Assembly (NCBI GenBank): GCA_028279265.1
Contig: JANQOC010000182.1
Location: 1 to 18,241 of the forward strand
Direction of reading: 5' to 3'
DNA from: Hyphomicrobiales bacterium
GTDB lineage: Bacteria; Pseudomonadota; Alphaproteobacteria; Rhizobiales; CAYWUX01
Length of the DNA stretch: 18,241 nucleotides
The translations under genes and the position numbers were made by a program. Of this stretch, positions 6,964 through 14,528 are shown in pieces. The stretch's first letter is position 1. The number at the start of each line of letters is the position of its first letter. A model generated the notes under the pieces. It worked only from the letters and a program-made list of their open reading frames with translations, was not told where the DNA came from and searched no databases.

Positions 6964-7353
6964 ATGCAATTAGATCAAACTCGGGAAAACGACAAGATAG
7001 AAGGGACCGTCTTTAGTCCGCGGCAGGTCAGAATTCTCAAATATGTGGTGATCATATTGGGGATCCTGCTGGTTGTCGGATTTGGTTTGGTGATCGGAAC
7101 AATTGTCTATCAAGCCTCGCAACTCTCCGACGACGCCAGCAACGAAACCATATCCCGGGAACATTCACCTGTTGCTCCGGAGAAGCAGGCCCAGGCTGTT
7201 GTTCAAGCCAGCGGCATGACAATTTTATCGACCTCCCTTGATGGGCCAAACCTGGCCATCACATTTCGCGATTCCGAAGGGTTGGGAATCGTTGTCGTAC
7301 AAACGGAAACCGGCAATGTCCTCTCGAAATCACGGATCAAGTTGCCGTTTTAA
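6964..7353 (+). CDS. Small single-pass inner-membrane protein (DUF6476-like)
   Basis: This 129-residue protein has a cytoplasmic N-terminus of about 25 residues and one strong transmembrane segment (about residues 28-50, VVIILGILLVVGFGLVIGTIVY). An exported C-terminal domain of about 75 residues contains ITFRDSEGLGIVVVQTETGNVLSKSRI, which looks like beta strands. It resembles the DUF6476 proteins that sit divergent from rluD in other alphaproteobacteria; this is recollection, not a search. The function is unknown. The stop is 31 bp before the second glutathione transferase on the same strand, so the two may form an operon. The start fits the gap to rluD, but no strong Shine-Dalgarno is seen. 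Confidence 0.8.
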   Translation: MQLDQTRENDKIEGTVFSPRQVRILKYVVIILGILLVVGFGLVIGTIVYQASQLSDDASNETISREHSPVAPEKQAQAVVQASGMTILSTSLDGPNLAITFRDSEGLGIVVVQTETGNVLSKSRIKLPF

Positions 7354-7384
7354 CCCGCACGTTCAACCGCTCTAATAGATTGCC

Positions 7385-8191
7385 ATGATCGAATTTTACC
7401 AGGCCCAGACTTCAACAAACTCCGGGAAAGTCCGACTTGTTCTCGAGGAAAAGAATATCCCCTACCGGGAAATCGACATCAATCTTGAGAAAAGAGAACA
7501 TCGTTCTGCAGCCTATTTGAAACTCAATCCCAACGGCGTCGTACCGACGATTATTCATGAGGACCGAATCCTGACCGAGTCTTCCCTCATCAATGAATAT
7601 CTGAACGAGGTATTTGACGGTCCCGATCTTGTCCCCAGCGATCCGCTCTTGAAAGGGCAAATGCGCTACTGGCCGCTAATGGTCGATATCAAACTGCATC
7701 CGGCGACCTGGGTGATCACCTACACGACCTTGACCAGACCGGCCAAAATGGCGGCAAAATCAGATGAAGACCTGAAAAGCGAAATCGCGGCGGTGAAGGA
7801 TCTGTCACGCGCGCAACTGATGATGTCCCTGCAGTTCGAGGGTGTCCGGTCCCCGAGTTTCGCGGCGGCCCTGCAAATTGTCCGCTCAAGTTTCAAGTCG
7901 CTGGACAAGGCCCTCAAAGACTCGGGAGGGCCGTGGATTATGGGAGACGGCTACTCGCTTGCGGACGTTGCCCTGTCGCCATGGCTCATGCGCTTTGAGA
8001 ATATCATGTTCTCCGGAATCTGGTCGGACCTGGAGCACCTGCAGGCCTGGTGGGAACGCATCAAAGTGCGTCCTAACTTCTGCGGTATCGTCTCTAAAAG
8101 ACTTGACCCGGCTGTGCTGGAAAAACGTTCGGATCGCGGCCGCGAGATTTGGCCGGAGGTTCGGAAACTTCTGGACGAATTGCAGGTATAG
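7385..8191 (+). CDS. Glutathione S-transferase family protein, extended form
   Basis: At 268 residues this is longer than the 195-residue family member at 836-1423. The N-terminal thioredoxin-like domain shows STNSGKVRLVLEEKNIPYRE, NPNGVVPTIIHED with the cis-proline, and LTESSLINEYL for glutathione binding. The C-terminal helical domain carries an extra stretch of about 60 residues (roughly 105-165) before the WIMGDGYSLADVALSPWL motif. The extension suggests a more specialised enzyme or dehalogenase-like subgroup; the substrate is unknown. It probably shares a transcript with the small membrane protein just upstream. The ATG has no clear Shine-Dalgarno, but MIEFYQAQTSTNSGKVR is a normal family start. 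Confidence 0.9.
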   Translation: MIEFYQAQTSTNSGKVRLVLEEKNIPYREIDINLEKREHRSAAYLKLNPNGVVPTIIHEDRILTESSLINEYLNEVFDGPDLVPSDPLLKGQMRYWPLMVDIKLHPATWVITYTTLTRPAKMAAKSDEDLKSEIAAVKDLSRAQLMMSLQFEGVRSPSFAAALQIVRSSFKSLDKALKDSGGPWIMGDGYSLADVALSPWLMRFENIMFSGIWSDLEHLQAWWERIKVRPNFCGIVSKRLDPAVLEKRSDRGREIWPEVRKLLDELQV

Positions 8192-8322
8192 ACCAGACTT
8201 GGGGGCGGGACCCGGATAGGAACCGGGGCATTGCTCACCTGTCGATATCCAGACAAAAGAAATAGCCGCGAAAACCGGTTAGATTTTCACGACCATCACT
8301 TATGTCTTTAACGAAAGACCAA

Positions 8323-8766
8323 TCAACGCTTAGAGGATTGCTCGCGCGCGTGTGATTTTTTCGGGGCCCGCTCACGTTTTGGAGCTGCATGAACTGCTCG
8401 CGCTCGTGTGTGGGTTTTTCGTGCTGCCCGCTCTCGCTTGTGTGTTACCCGCTTTCGCGTATGCGTTACGCGCTTGCGTGTGTGCGTTGTTCGCGCACGG
8501 GTATGTGTGGCCCGCACGGCACGTGTTCGCGTATGGCTTTTCCGAGCCGGCCGGGTGCGCGTGTGCGCCTTTCTTGCGGCCCGGGCACGATGGGATGCGG
8601 CGCGCATATCTTTGCTCATCCGATCCATCATTTTGGCAATTCTGCAATCCATGTTGCAGCGATCTGTATGACCTCGTTTGCTGCCCGCGTTGGCAAAGTC
8701 AGCGGCAACCAGAGGAAATACGGTTAATACGGCAACGAGTGCCGACATGCGTAGTAGTGTTTTCAT
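8323..8766 (-). CDS. Exported, extremely basic His/Thr/Arg/Lys-rich repeat protein
   Basis: The product has 147 residues. A clear signal peptide (MKTLLRMSALVAVLTVFPLV, likely cut after ANA near residue 27) is followed by a short segment with two cysteines, CNMDC (37-41), and a methionine-rich helix (IAKMMDRMSKDM). From about residue 57 to the end the chain is almost only Arg, Lys, His, Thr and Ala, in imperfect repeats of 7 and 10 residues around [SATR]-H-T-R-[TAK]-R. There are very few acidic residues. GGAGAA precedes the ATG, which together with the signal peptide decides this strand; the opposite-strand frames are Cys/Val-rich shadows. No family is recognised. The design recalls Asr, the basic exported acid-shock protein of enterobacteria, or histone-H1-like tails. 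Binding to polyanions such as LPS or DNA is inference. Confidence 0.75.
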   Translation of the reverse strand: MKTLLRMSALVAVLTVFPLVAADFANAGSKRGHTDRCNMDCRIAKMMDRMSKDMRAASHRARAARKAHTRTRPARKSHTRTRAVRATHTRARTTHTRKRVTHTRKRVTHKRERAARKTHTRARAVHAAPKRERAPKKSHAREQSSKR

Positions 8767-9036
8767 TGTAGTTCTCCAATCCCGCCAAACCTCCCGTTAA
8801 TCAATACATATCAAAAATTCGATGTTTGGCACCTCAAATTGAAATAAGAGGTTAATTTATTAAACCTCTGAAAAATAATTAGAATATAGCTTCAAGAATT
8901 CTATTTTGGCTCCAGCTCCAAAATTTTGTAGAGAATTGGCAGTTGATAATTTGAGGGCGGCGGCAGGCACTGGTCTTGTGCTTGCCAATTTTACCCGTAA
9001 TTCTATGATTCGCCTGAAAACTGCCTGGAGGGGGCC
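8767..9036. other. Divergent promoter region of the basic repeat protein and the nuclease-like gene
   Basis: This 270-bp spacer is AT-rich at 8790-8900. It contains two short inverted repeats: AGAGGTT/AACCTCT (8847-8853 and 8863-8869) and ATTTTGG/CCAAAAT (8903-8909 and 8918-8924). Either could be an operator or a weak terminator. I see no gene in it. Confidence 0.4.
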
Positions 9037-10293
9037 ATGGGAGAAGATACGGGTTTTGATTGGGTCACACCGACACAGATGGTCAAGCTGGCAAAAGAAG
9101 CCAGCCGGGCGGCAAGGTGGTCGGAACGGCGCCCGATCCTTGTTGCGATTTTCAAAGGGCTGTTACAGTGGGTCGCATTCGTTGGCCTGTTGTTCGGTAT
9201 CGGCGCCTTGTTTGTGTTGTGGGATAGAGGGCTGACCCGCGAAACCCTGTTTGCATTGTCGGCCGGGTTCCTGTCCATCCTCATTATCGGTCTGAGCCAC
9301 CGGCGCGTGCGGTCCTGGTTGCCATCACCGCAGTTTCCGACACTTCGCGTAACACTTCCCCCAATGCCGAAGGTGCAGTGGTCGCAACTCAACTGGCCGC
9401 GACTGAACCGGCAGACACTGGCCAATTTGAAGCGACCTAACTTTCAAAGACCGGATATCAACTGGTCGGCCATGGGCTCCGGTTTCAAGGCGCTGGGCCG
9501 GCACGTCGCCGGTCTGGGCCGCGCGTCAATGCGTGCCGCAGGCTGGATGCGAAATCACATGCGAGCATTGTCGCTGCCGAGGTTCAACTGGAAGGCCGTG
9601 GGTTCCGGCGCGCTTGCACTTTGTCTTCTCCTCTTGTTTTTTGGATTTGATGGCTGGAGTAAAACCGCATCCTGGATGTCGGCCCTGTCCGGGGTTAAGG
9701 AGATTGAAGGCAAAGCGCGGGTGGTCGATGGTCAGTCCCTGAGAATCTCCAAGTACCGCGTCCAGCTCAAAGATATTGATGCTCCTGAAATCAACCAGAG
9801 ATGTCGCACGAGCCGCGGCCGAAGCTGGCGTTGCGGACGCCAGTCCGCCACCGTTCTCAGGAAACTTATCGGTCGCTCCACGGTGACCTGCCGCGGCCGC
9901 GAGGGACTGACGGCGGAGAGTCTCGTTGCCGATTGCTCGGTTGGAGAGAAACATTTGAACCTGGAAATGGTGCGGCGGGGATATGCCTGGGCCCAGGAAA
10001 GCGGTTCGAGTAAGATTCTGGAAGGACAGGAAATCGCCAAGTCCAAAAGTACCGGGATTTGGCGCGGAAAAGCGGAAACCCCGTGGGACTATCGCGCCAA
10101 GATCTGGAAGGCAGCCGAAAGAAGAGCGCCCCAGGGATGTCCAATCAAGGGTAACAAGAATTCAAAAGGCCAGATCTACTATATGCCCTGGTCTCCCGGT
10201 TACAGCCGAATTCGTATTCGGACACGTCAGGGCGAGAGATGGTTTTGTTCAGAGGAGCAGGCGGTAAAAGCCGGTTGGCGGGCGGCCTCCTAG
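9037..10293 (+). CDS. Membrane-anchored staphylococcal-nuclease-like protein with a C-terminal sunset-type domain
   Basis: The product has 418 residues. Two hydrophobic segments lie near residues 34-62 and 70-87. A basic, Trp/Asn/Pro-rich linker follows with a repeated element (NWSAMGSG at 142-149, NWKAVGSG at 184-191), then a third membrane segment at about 188-204. Residues 222-345 form a nuclease (SNase) fold: VVDGQSL, VQLKDIDAPE, NLEMVRRGYAWA. Residues 368-416 (GCPIKGN to GERWFCSEEQAVKAGW) resemble the sunset domain often found after SNase domains. By alignment from memory, Asp21, Arg35 and Arg87 of the S. aureus enzyme become Gln233, Gln243 and Ser295, while Asp40 and Glu43 remain as Asp248 and Glu251. 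Catalysis is therefore doubtful. A strong GGAGGGGG precedes the ATG. Confidence 0.85.
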   Translation: MGEDTGFDWVTPTQMVKLAKEASRAARWSERRPILVAIFKGLLQWVAFVGLLFGIGALFVLWDRGLTRETLFALSAGFLSILIIGLSHRRVRSWLPSPQFPTLRVTLPPMPKVQWSQLNWPRLNRQTLANLKRPNFQRPDINWSAMGSGFKALGRHVAGLGRASMRAAGWMRNHMRALSLPRFNWKAVGSGALALCLLLLFFGFDGWSKTASWMSALSGVKEIEGKARVVDGQSLRISKYRVQLKDIDAPEINQRCRTSRGRSWRCGRQSATVLRKLIGRSTVTCRGREGLTAESLVADCSVGEKHLNLEMVRRGYAWAQESGSSKILEGQEIAKSKSTGIWRGKAETPWDYRAKIWKAAERRAPQGCPIKGNKNSKGQIYYMPWSPGYSRIRIRTRQGERWFCSEEQAVKAGWRAAS

Positions 10294-10304
10294 CCCTTAT
10301 TGTG

Positions 10305-10331
10305 GGGATCGTTATTTTGTTATGAGATCCC
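10305..10331. repeat. Short inverted repeat between the nuclease-like and aldolase genes
   Basis: GGGATC (10305-10310) and GATCCC (10326-10331) flank a 15-base loop in the 62-bp gap between two plus-strand genes. No T-tract follows. It could be a weak terminator or operator. Confidence 0.25.
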
Positions 10332-10355
10332 GAGTGAATAAGACTGGTCAAAGCC

Positions 10356-11489
10356 ATGTATCCTCCTGCACGTCCCGGTGATCCCCTTGAATTGGTGGAC
10401 ACGCCCGCACTCCTTATCGATCTCGATCGGTTTGAAGCGAATCTGAAACGCATGTCCGGTGAACTGGCCGGTACTTCGGTGAAATTGCGCGCCCACTCAA
10501 AAACCCACAAATCGCCGATCATTGCCAAAATGCAGATGGATCTGGGAGCCGTCGGGATCTGCTGCCAGAAAGTTTCAGAAGCCGAGATCATGTATCAGGG
10601 AGGCGTGAGCAATATCCTGATCAGCAATCAGGTCGTCGGCGAAAAGAAATTACGACGCCTGGCGGCTCTGGCCTGTCAGACCCAACTGATGACCTGTCTC
10701 GACAATAGGGAGAATGCCGCTGATCTCGATTCCGTCGCCCGGTCCTTCGATACCACCATAGATGTGCTCGTCGAAATCGATGTTGGTGCCGGACGTTGCG
10801 GTGTGGCTCCGGGGGCGGATGCCCTGGAACTGATTGACGCCGTAGGGGATTTGAAAAATCTGAACTTCAGGGGATTGCAGGCCTATCAGGGTAGTGCCCA
10901 ACATCTGCGAACGCCCGATGAGAGAAAGTCGGCCATTGATTTCGCCGTTGCATGTGTCAACAAAACTCTATCCGAACTTCACAGCAAAAACATTGACTGC
11001 CCGATCGTGTCAGGGGCGGGAACCGGAACCTATCCGCTGGAAGTGGAGAGCGGTGTCTACAATGAAGTGCAAGCGGGATCCTACATCTTCATGGATGCGG
11101 ATTATGCCCGCAATCTCGATAAGGACGGGCAGTTCATTTCAAAGTTCGAACACGCCCTCTATGTCTATGCCACAATTTTGAGCGCCGCGAAGCAACAGCA
11201 GGCGGTCGTTGATGCCGGTCTGAAGAGTCTCGGAGTGGATAGCGGCTTACCGGTGATGTCGGAAAACGATGAAGTCGACTATATCAACGCTTCCGATGAA
11301 CATGGCGTCTTGGCCTGGCAGTCGAAAAATGTCAGTTACGAAGTCGGTGAAAAAGTACTCCTCATCCCCGGCCACTGCGACCCGACAATCAATCTTCACG
11401 ACTGGTATGTGGGCGTGCGTAACCTCAGGGGTCCGGAACCCTATGTGGAGTCGGTCTGGCCCGTTGCCGCGCGGGGATGCGTATTCTGA
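10356..11489 (+). CDS. PLP-dependent D-threonine aldolase / 3-hydroxy-D-aspartate aldolase family protein
   Basis: The product has 377 residues, normal for the fold-III (alanine-racemase-like) D-threonine aldolase/D-serine dehydratase group. It opens with VDTPALLIDLDRFEANL, and RAHSKTHKSP carries the PLP lysine (Lys49). VEIDVGAGRCG and AYQGSAQH shape the cofactor pocket, and SGAGTGTYPLE binds the phosphate. The C-terminal GHCDPTIN gives His340 and Asp342, an H-x-D metal site. D-threonine aldolases use His and Asp here, while D-serine dehydratases use His and Cys, which points to an aldolase. Such enzymes cleave D-threonine or 3-hydroxyaspartate to glycine plus an aldehyde or glyoxylate. No other gene of the beta-hydroxyaspartate cycle is nearby, so the exact substrate is open. 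The Shine-Dalgarno is weak. Confidence 0.88.
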   Translation: MYPPARPGDPLELVDTPALLIDLDRFEANLKRMSGELAGTSVKLRAHSKTHKSPIIAKMQMDLGAVGICCQKVSEAEIMYQGGVSNILISNQVVGEKKLRRLAALACQTQLMTCLDNRENAADLDSVARSFDTTIDVLVEIDVGAGRCGVAPGADALELIDAVGDLKNLNFRGLQAYQGSAQHLRTPDERKSAIDFAVACVNKTLSELHSKNIDCPIVSGAGTGTYPLEVESGVYNEVQAGSYIFMDADYARNLDKDGQFISKFEHALYVYATILSAAKQQQAVVDAGLKSLGVDSGLPVMSENDEVDYINASDEHGVLAWQSKNVSYEVGEKVLLIPGHCDPTINLHDWYVGVRNLRGPEPYVESVWPVAARGCVF

Positions 11490-11518
11490 TTTTTGGCCGG
11501 GATAATCCTGATCTAGAT

Positions 11519-11540
11519 GCGGGAACCCGCTGGTTTTATG
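11519..11540 (+). terminator. Weak terminator-like hairpin after the aldolase gene
   Basis: GCGGG (11519-11523) and CCCGC (11526-11530) form a small GC-rich hairpin followed by TGGTTTT on the plus strand. It lies in the 46-bp gap between convergent genes and reaches into the end of the YCII gene. The stem is short. Confidence 0.35.
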
Positions 11541-12144
11541 ATTTGAAGCGGTCCATAACGCGACCAAATCGCCAGCCGTAAAAGCCAACTTTTTCAAACA
11601 GCCCCCCTGTATTGAAAGGCTCGTTTTCCCAGAAGTCCACCGCCGCTTCCAGATCTGGCACATCGATGATCATGACGCTGCCAATTTGCTGGGTGCTTCC
11701 CTGTTCCAGCAACGGCCCGCGGGTAATGTAAATATCTTCCACAGATTTCTGAAAGGCCTCATGTTCCGCCCTGAGTGAGTCCCGCAGTTCGGCGCTGTCG
11801 GGTTTGTCGATAGCCTCGATAAGATATTGTACGTTGCCTTCTTTCCGGGGACAGTCCCGCCAGTTGTACGGCACACTGGGAGACCAGTCGTAAATCTCAG
11901 CCCCTTTCTGGGCGCCGCCAATGAGATAGGGTTCATTGGCCACATGCTCTTCCGCGGCCTTGCGGTCGGGAAATTCGATAAGCCTGTAACTGCCGAGTTC
12001 CGTCGCCAGATCCGTTGTTAAAAAGGGACCTGCAAACAGTGTCTGATCATCGAACTGTTTGAGATAGTCCAGATGCGGTTGTCGATACTGATCGCGGAGG
12101 GGACCGGAGTTTTCAACATCAAACAGCTTTATTGCGTAATACAT
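11536..12144 (-). CDS. Tandem YCII-domain protein
   Basis: The product has 202 residues and two copies of the YCII fold, each about 95 residues. The first (1-95) shows MYYAIKLFDVENS, HLDYLKQFDD, LFAGPFL, then an acidic element VANEPYLIGG. The second (about 105-200) repeats the pattern: VQYLIEAIDKPDS, EHEAFQK, TRGPLLEQ, and ENEPFNTGGLFEKV. YCII domains are ferredoxin-like folds linked to small dehydrochlorinase-type enzymes; most have no known role. Single-domain members of about 95-100 residues are the norm, so this is an internal duplication. The ATG overlaps the stop of the upstream TAXI gene by one base (TAATG), with AGGAGGG before it, so translation is probably coupled. It is the last gene of a three-gene operon. 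Confidence 0.85.
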   Translation of the reverse strand: MYYAIKLFDVENSGPLRDQYRQPHLDYLKQFDDQTLFAGPFLTTDLATELGSYRLIEFPDRKAAEEHVANEPYLIGGAQKGAEIYDWSPSVPYNWRDCPRKEGNVQYLIEAIDKPDSAELRDSLRAEHEAFQKSVEDIYITRGPLLEQGSTQQIGSVMIIDVPDLEAAVDFWENEPFNTGGLFEKVGFYGWRFGRVMDRFKS

Positions 12145-13382
12145 TACTTTCCCTCCTGGGATCTTGTCGTTTTTCGCATTTGCATGAACTGATTGAACAG
12201 TCTTTCATGTTCCTGGGGTGTCAGGAGACTTGTCGTCCGCACACCCTGGCTGGACAGAAACTTTTCAAACGCGGAACGGGTCTTCGCGGTCGCATTGGCC
12301 AGGGATACGTCCCGAAATTCCTTTTGTAAGATTTTTGTGGCGGCATCAAATCTCTGCCATCCCTTGATGGAAGAGGTCGGATTGATTTCCCGCCACTTCG
12401 GATGATATCCCGCGGACTGCAGCGTGCGTAGATTTGCAAACATCGCCGATACAAATTTGGAAACCTTCGCGTATCGGGGATTGGTGCGGCGCCAGTTGTA
12501 AACAATAAGGAATGTTCTGACGGCCAGGGTATCAACGGACTTGTTCTCGGAAATGAGATTGGGATAGTCTTCGTGACTGAGCAGTGTAGGCGTGTAGGTC
12601 TCGGCAAAAATGTCTGAATAGCCGATATCGAGAAGTCTGAGATCCGAGTCTCTGGAAATCTGTGACAGTAGAGGCGCTGGCTTGCCGGATGTCAGAAATG
12701 TCGCAGATATCTTGTTGTCCCGTGTTTGCTGTATGGATTTCTGAAAATCCAGATAGATGGGTCTAACAGTAATATCGAGGGCACGAAGAATGTTCCGGGC
12801 GGTCAGCGACGCCTGTGATTTCCGCGGCCCCAGGTTTACGGTTTTTCCTTCCAGGTCTTTCAGGTCCGTCACCGAACGGTGTGCGAGGATATGCACTTCG
12901 GAGTTCGAGAATTCCGTAATGTATCTGAGTTTTGACACCAGGTCCTTGGTGTCGCTGTCTTGTTTTGACCAGCTCAGGGTGTCGGATTGAACAACGGCAA
13001 AATCAACACCGCGCAACCAGAAAAGGTCTCTGAGATTCTGATTCTGGGAATCGCCGACCAGGGGAATGACACGAAAACCCTTTTCACCGATAAGCTGGGA
13101 AAGTTCACTGCTCATTTGCAGGGACGCTGAACCATAAGGCCCTGAAATTAGTCCAATGGTGGTCTGTTGCGGACGCTTCGGGGTCGCCGGCTTGACAACC
13201 TTCGGTCTTACCACCTGGTTGGGCTGCCCAAGCTGCGGCAGCGGTTGTACCTGGATCGTATTGTTTTCCGGCTGAGACGTCTGAGCTGCCGATGTCGAGG
13301 ACAGACTAAATGCTGTGAAAGCGAGGATCAATCCATGGATGACCCCGCATTTAACCGGCCTTATCGCATTCGCAGAGAACAT
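12144..13382 (-). CDS. TAXI-family (NMT1-like) periplasmic solute-binding protein, orphan
   Basis: The product has 412 residues. A signal peptide (hydrophobic core IHGLILAFTAFSLSS, likely cut near residue 33) is followed by a Pro/Gln/Lys-rich linker (about 40-72) and the binding-protein domain. That domain opens with TIGLISGPYGSASLQMSSEL and includes DFAVVQSDT and LKDLEGKTVNLGPRKSQASLTARNIL, typical of TAXI proteins, the extracytoplasmic subunits of some TRAP transporters. The last 100 residues are largely helical and charged. No TRAP membrane subunit is present, so it may serve a distant transporter or act as a sensor. It starts three bases after the coiled-coil gene stop and shares one base with the YCII gene. 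The ligand is unknown. Confidence 0.82.
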   Translation of the reverse strand: MFSANAIRPVKCGVIHGLILAFTAFSLSSTSAAQTSQPENNTIQVQPLPQLGQPNQVVRPKVVKPATPKRPQQTTIGLISGPYGSASLQMSSELSQLIGEKGFRVIPLVGDSQNQNLRDLFWLRGVDFAVVQSDTLSWSKQDSDTKDLVSKLRYITEFSNSEVHILAHRSVTDLKDLEGKTVNLGPRKSQASLTARNILRALDITVRPIYLDFQKSIQQTRDNKISATFLTSGKPAPLLSQISRDSDLRLLDIGYSDIFAETYTPTLLSHEDYPNLISENKSVDTLAVRTFLIVYNWRRTNPRYAKVSKFVSAMFANLRTLQSAGYHPKWREINPTSSIKGWQRFDAATKILQKEFRDVSLANATAKTRSAFEKFLSSQGVRTTSLLTPQEHERLFNQFMQMRKTTRSQEGK

Positions 13383-13385
13383 CGA

Positions 13386-14405
13386 TTATCCGTCCTGAAG
13401 ATTTTTCAATCTGTCAGATAATGTTTTTCGCAAGCCGCCGGACTTCTTCACAGGCTTTGCAGGCGGTTCAGGTTTCGATTCCTTCTCTGCTGTTTTTTTT
13501 GTTTTTTTCGCGTCCCCTGATTTTGTTTTTGCCGGTTCGGATTTTTGTTCGGACTTCGATCCATTTTTCTTGCTCCGTTGGAGCAGAATGGTTTTAACGT
13601 CTCCCTCGTCCTCGGCATCTTCACTTTTGCCGTTGCTCTGCGTCTTTGTTTTCGCCGAATGCTCCAGCAGGCTCAACTCGATATCTTCGATATGATCCTC
13701 TTTGGTCTGCTTCGTCGAAAAAGGCGAAGGCGTCTGTTCATTCATTTCTTCCCGCAGTTTCGAAATGCGTGTTTCCAGCGATTCATTCTGCTCTTTCAGG
13801 AGTTCAAACTCTGACATGGGAACAACGTTTTTGCCATTGCCATTTGCCGGAGCCGTATGGCCGTCAAGTTCCTGTTTGAGGCGTTCGAGTTCCGCATTGC
13901 GTATCTGATCTTTGGCGACGACTTCGCCGATCTTGCCTTCCTGCTGATTGATCTTAATGCGAAGCTTGCTGATTTCCATGTACCGCTCTCCGAGCAGTTC
14001 CTTGGCTTTTGCCAGCTGGGCTTCCATCTTCGGCAGACGATTGGAAATGGTTTGTTCGAAAATTTCGTTGGCGTTCTGTTGCTCTTCGAGATCCCGCAAC
14101 CGTTCGTCGAGCTGGGCCTTTAGTTCAACGACCTGGACTTCTTTGCGGCTGATTTCGATCGTTTGCTTGGCGGCTTCGATTTCCGCTTTTTCCAGTTGCT
14201 CTTCCAGCTGACGTATCTGTATGGCAAAATCGGCGCGCAGCTGATCCTTGTCAGCTTCGATTTCGGCCAATGTCACGGGCATGCTGTTGTGAATTCGTTC
14301 GGTGGTCAGTCGTATCGCACGGCGCCAGAAAGCGGACGCAAACAGCAATGTAACAAAGCCGGCGATTAACACCCCAAGCGAGACCAGCATGATGGACTGG
14401 ATCAT
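13386..14405 (-). CDS. Membrane-anchored coiled-coil protein with a Lys-rich tail
   Basis: The ATG at 14405 is chosen over a TTG at 14465 because the latter lies inside a perfect hairpin and adds a tail that does not fit; this gives 339 residues. One transmembrane segment (about residues 5-24, IMLVSLGVLIAGFVTLLFAS) is followed by FWRRAIRLTTERIHNSMPVTLAEIEADKDQLRADFAI, a stretch I know from many alphaproteobacterial membrane proteins of unknown role. Residues from about 60 to 240 are heptad-rich, Glu/Lys/Leu-heavy coiled coil. The last 100 residues are disordered and rich in Lys, Ser, Glu and Pro, ending in a basic helix, GGLRKTLSDRLKNL. The tail should be cytoplasmic or periplasmic depending on topology, which I cannot fix. 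It heads the operon with the TAXI and YCII genes. Confidence 0.82.
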   Translation of the reverse strand: MIQSIMLVSLGVLIAGFVTLLFASAFWRRAIRLTTERIHNSMPVTLAEIEADKDQLRADFAIQIRQLEEQLEKAEIEAAKQTIEISRKEVQVVELKAQLDERLRDLEEQQNANEIFEQTISNRLPKMEAQLAKAKELLGERYMEISKLRIKINQQEGKIGEVVAKDQIRNAELERLKQELDGHTAPANGNGKNVVPMSEFELLKEQNESLETRISKLREEMNEQTPSPFSTKQTKEDHIEDIELSLLEHSAKTKTQSNGKSEDAEDEGDVKTILLQRSKKNGSKSEQKSEPAKTKSGDAKKTKKTAEKESKPEPPAKPVKKSGGLRKTLSDRLKNLQDG

Positions 14406-14463
14406 ATTTGTTGGTCCCCGAATACTGGAAATATTAGAACTGTATTCCTTTACTATATATAGC

Positions 14464-14497
14464 AATTCTGATCCAACAAGAATGTTGGATCAGAATT
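14464..14497. repeat. Perfect 15-bp inverted repeat (hairpin) between eipA and the coiled-coil gene
   Basis: AATTCTGATCCAACA (14464-14478) is followed after AGAA by its exact complement (14483-14497). On the minus strand it lies about 30 bp past the eipA stop and about 60 bp before the next start. No T-tract follows on either strand. It may terminate or stabilise the eipA transcript, or be an operator for the coiled-coil operon. Confidence 0.8.
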
Positions 14498-14528
14498 AAT
14501 CAGATTGTTTAGGATTTAGCCGAATTCT

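Noticed and set aside
8390..8600. Possible CRISPR or noncoding tandem repeat
   Set aside because: Repeat units are short, irregular, without spacers and multiples of three in length; they encode the protein repeats.
8352..8771. Plus-strand frames rich in Cys, Val and Leu opposite the basic repeat protein
   Set aside because: They are complements of Arg/His/Thr repeat codons and lack ribosome-binding sites; the minus frame has GGAGAA and a signal peptide.
8822..8842. TTTGGCACCTC resembling a sigma-54 -24 element
   Set aside because: The GC of the -12 element is absent at the required distance; the match is partial and probably chance.
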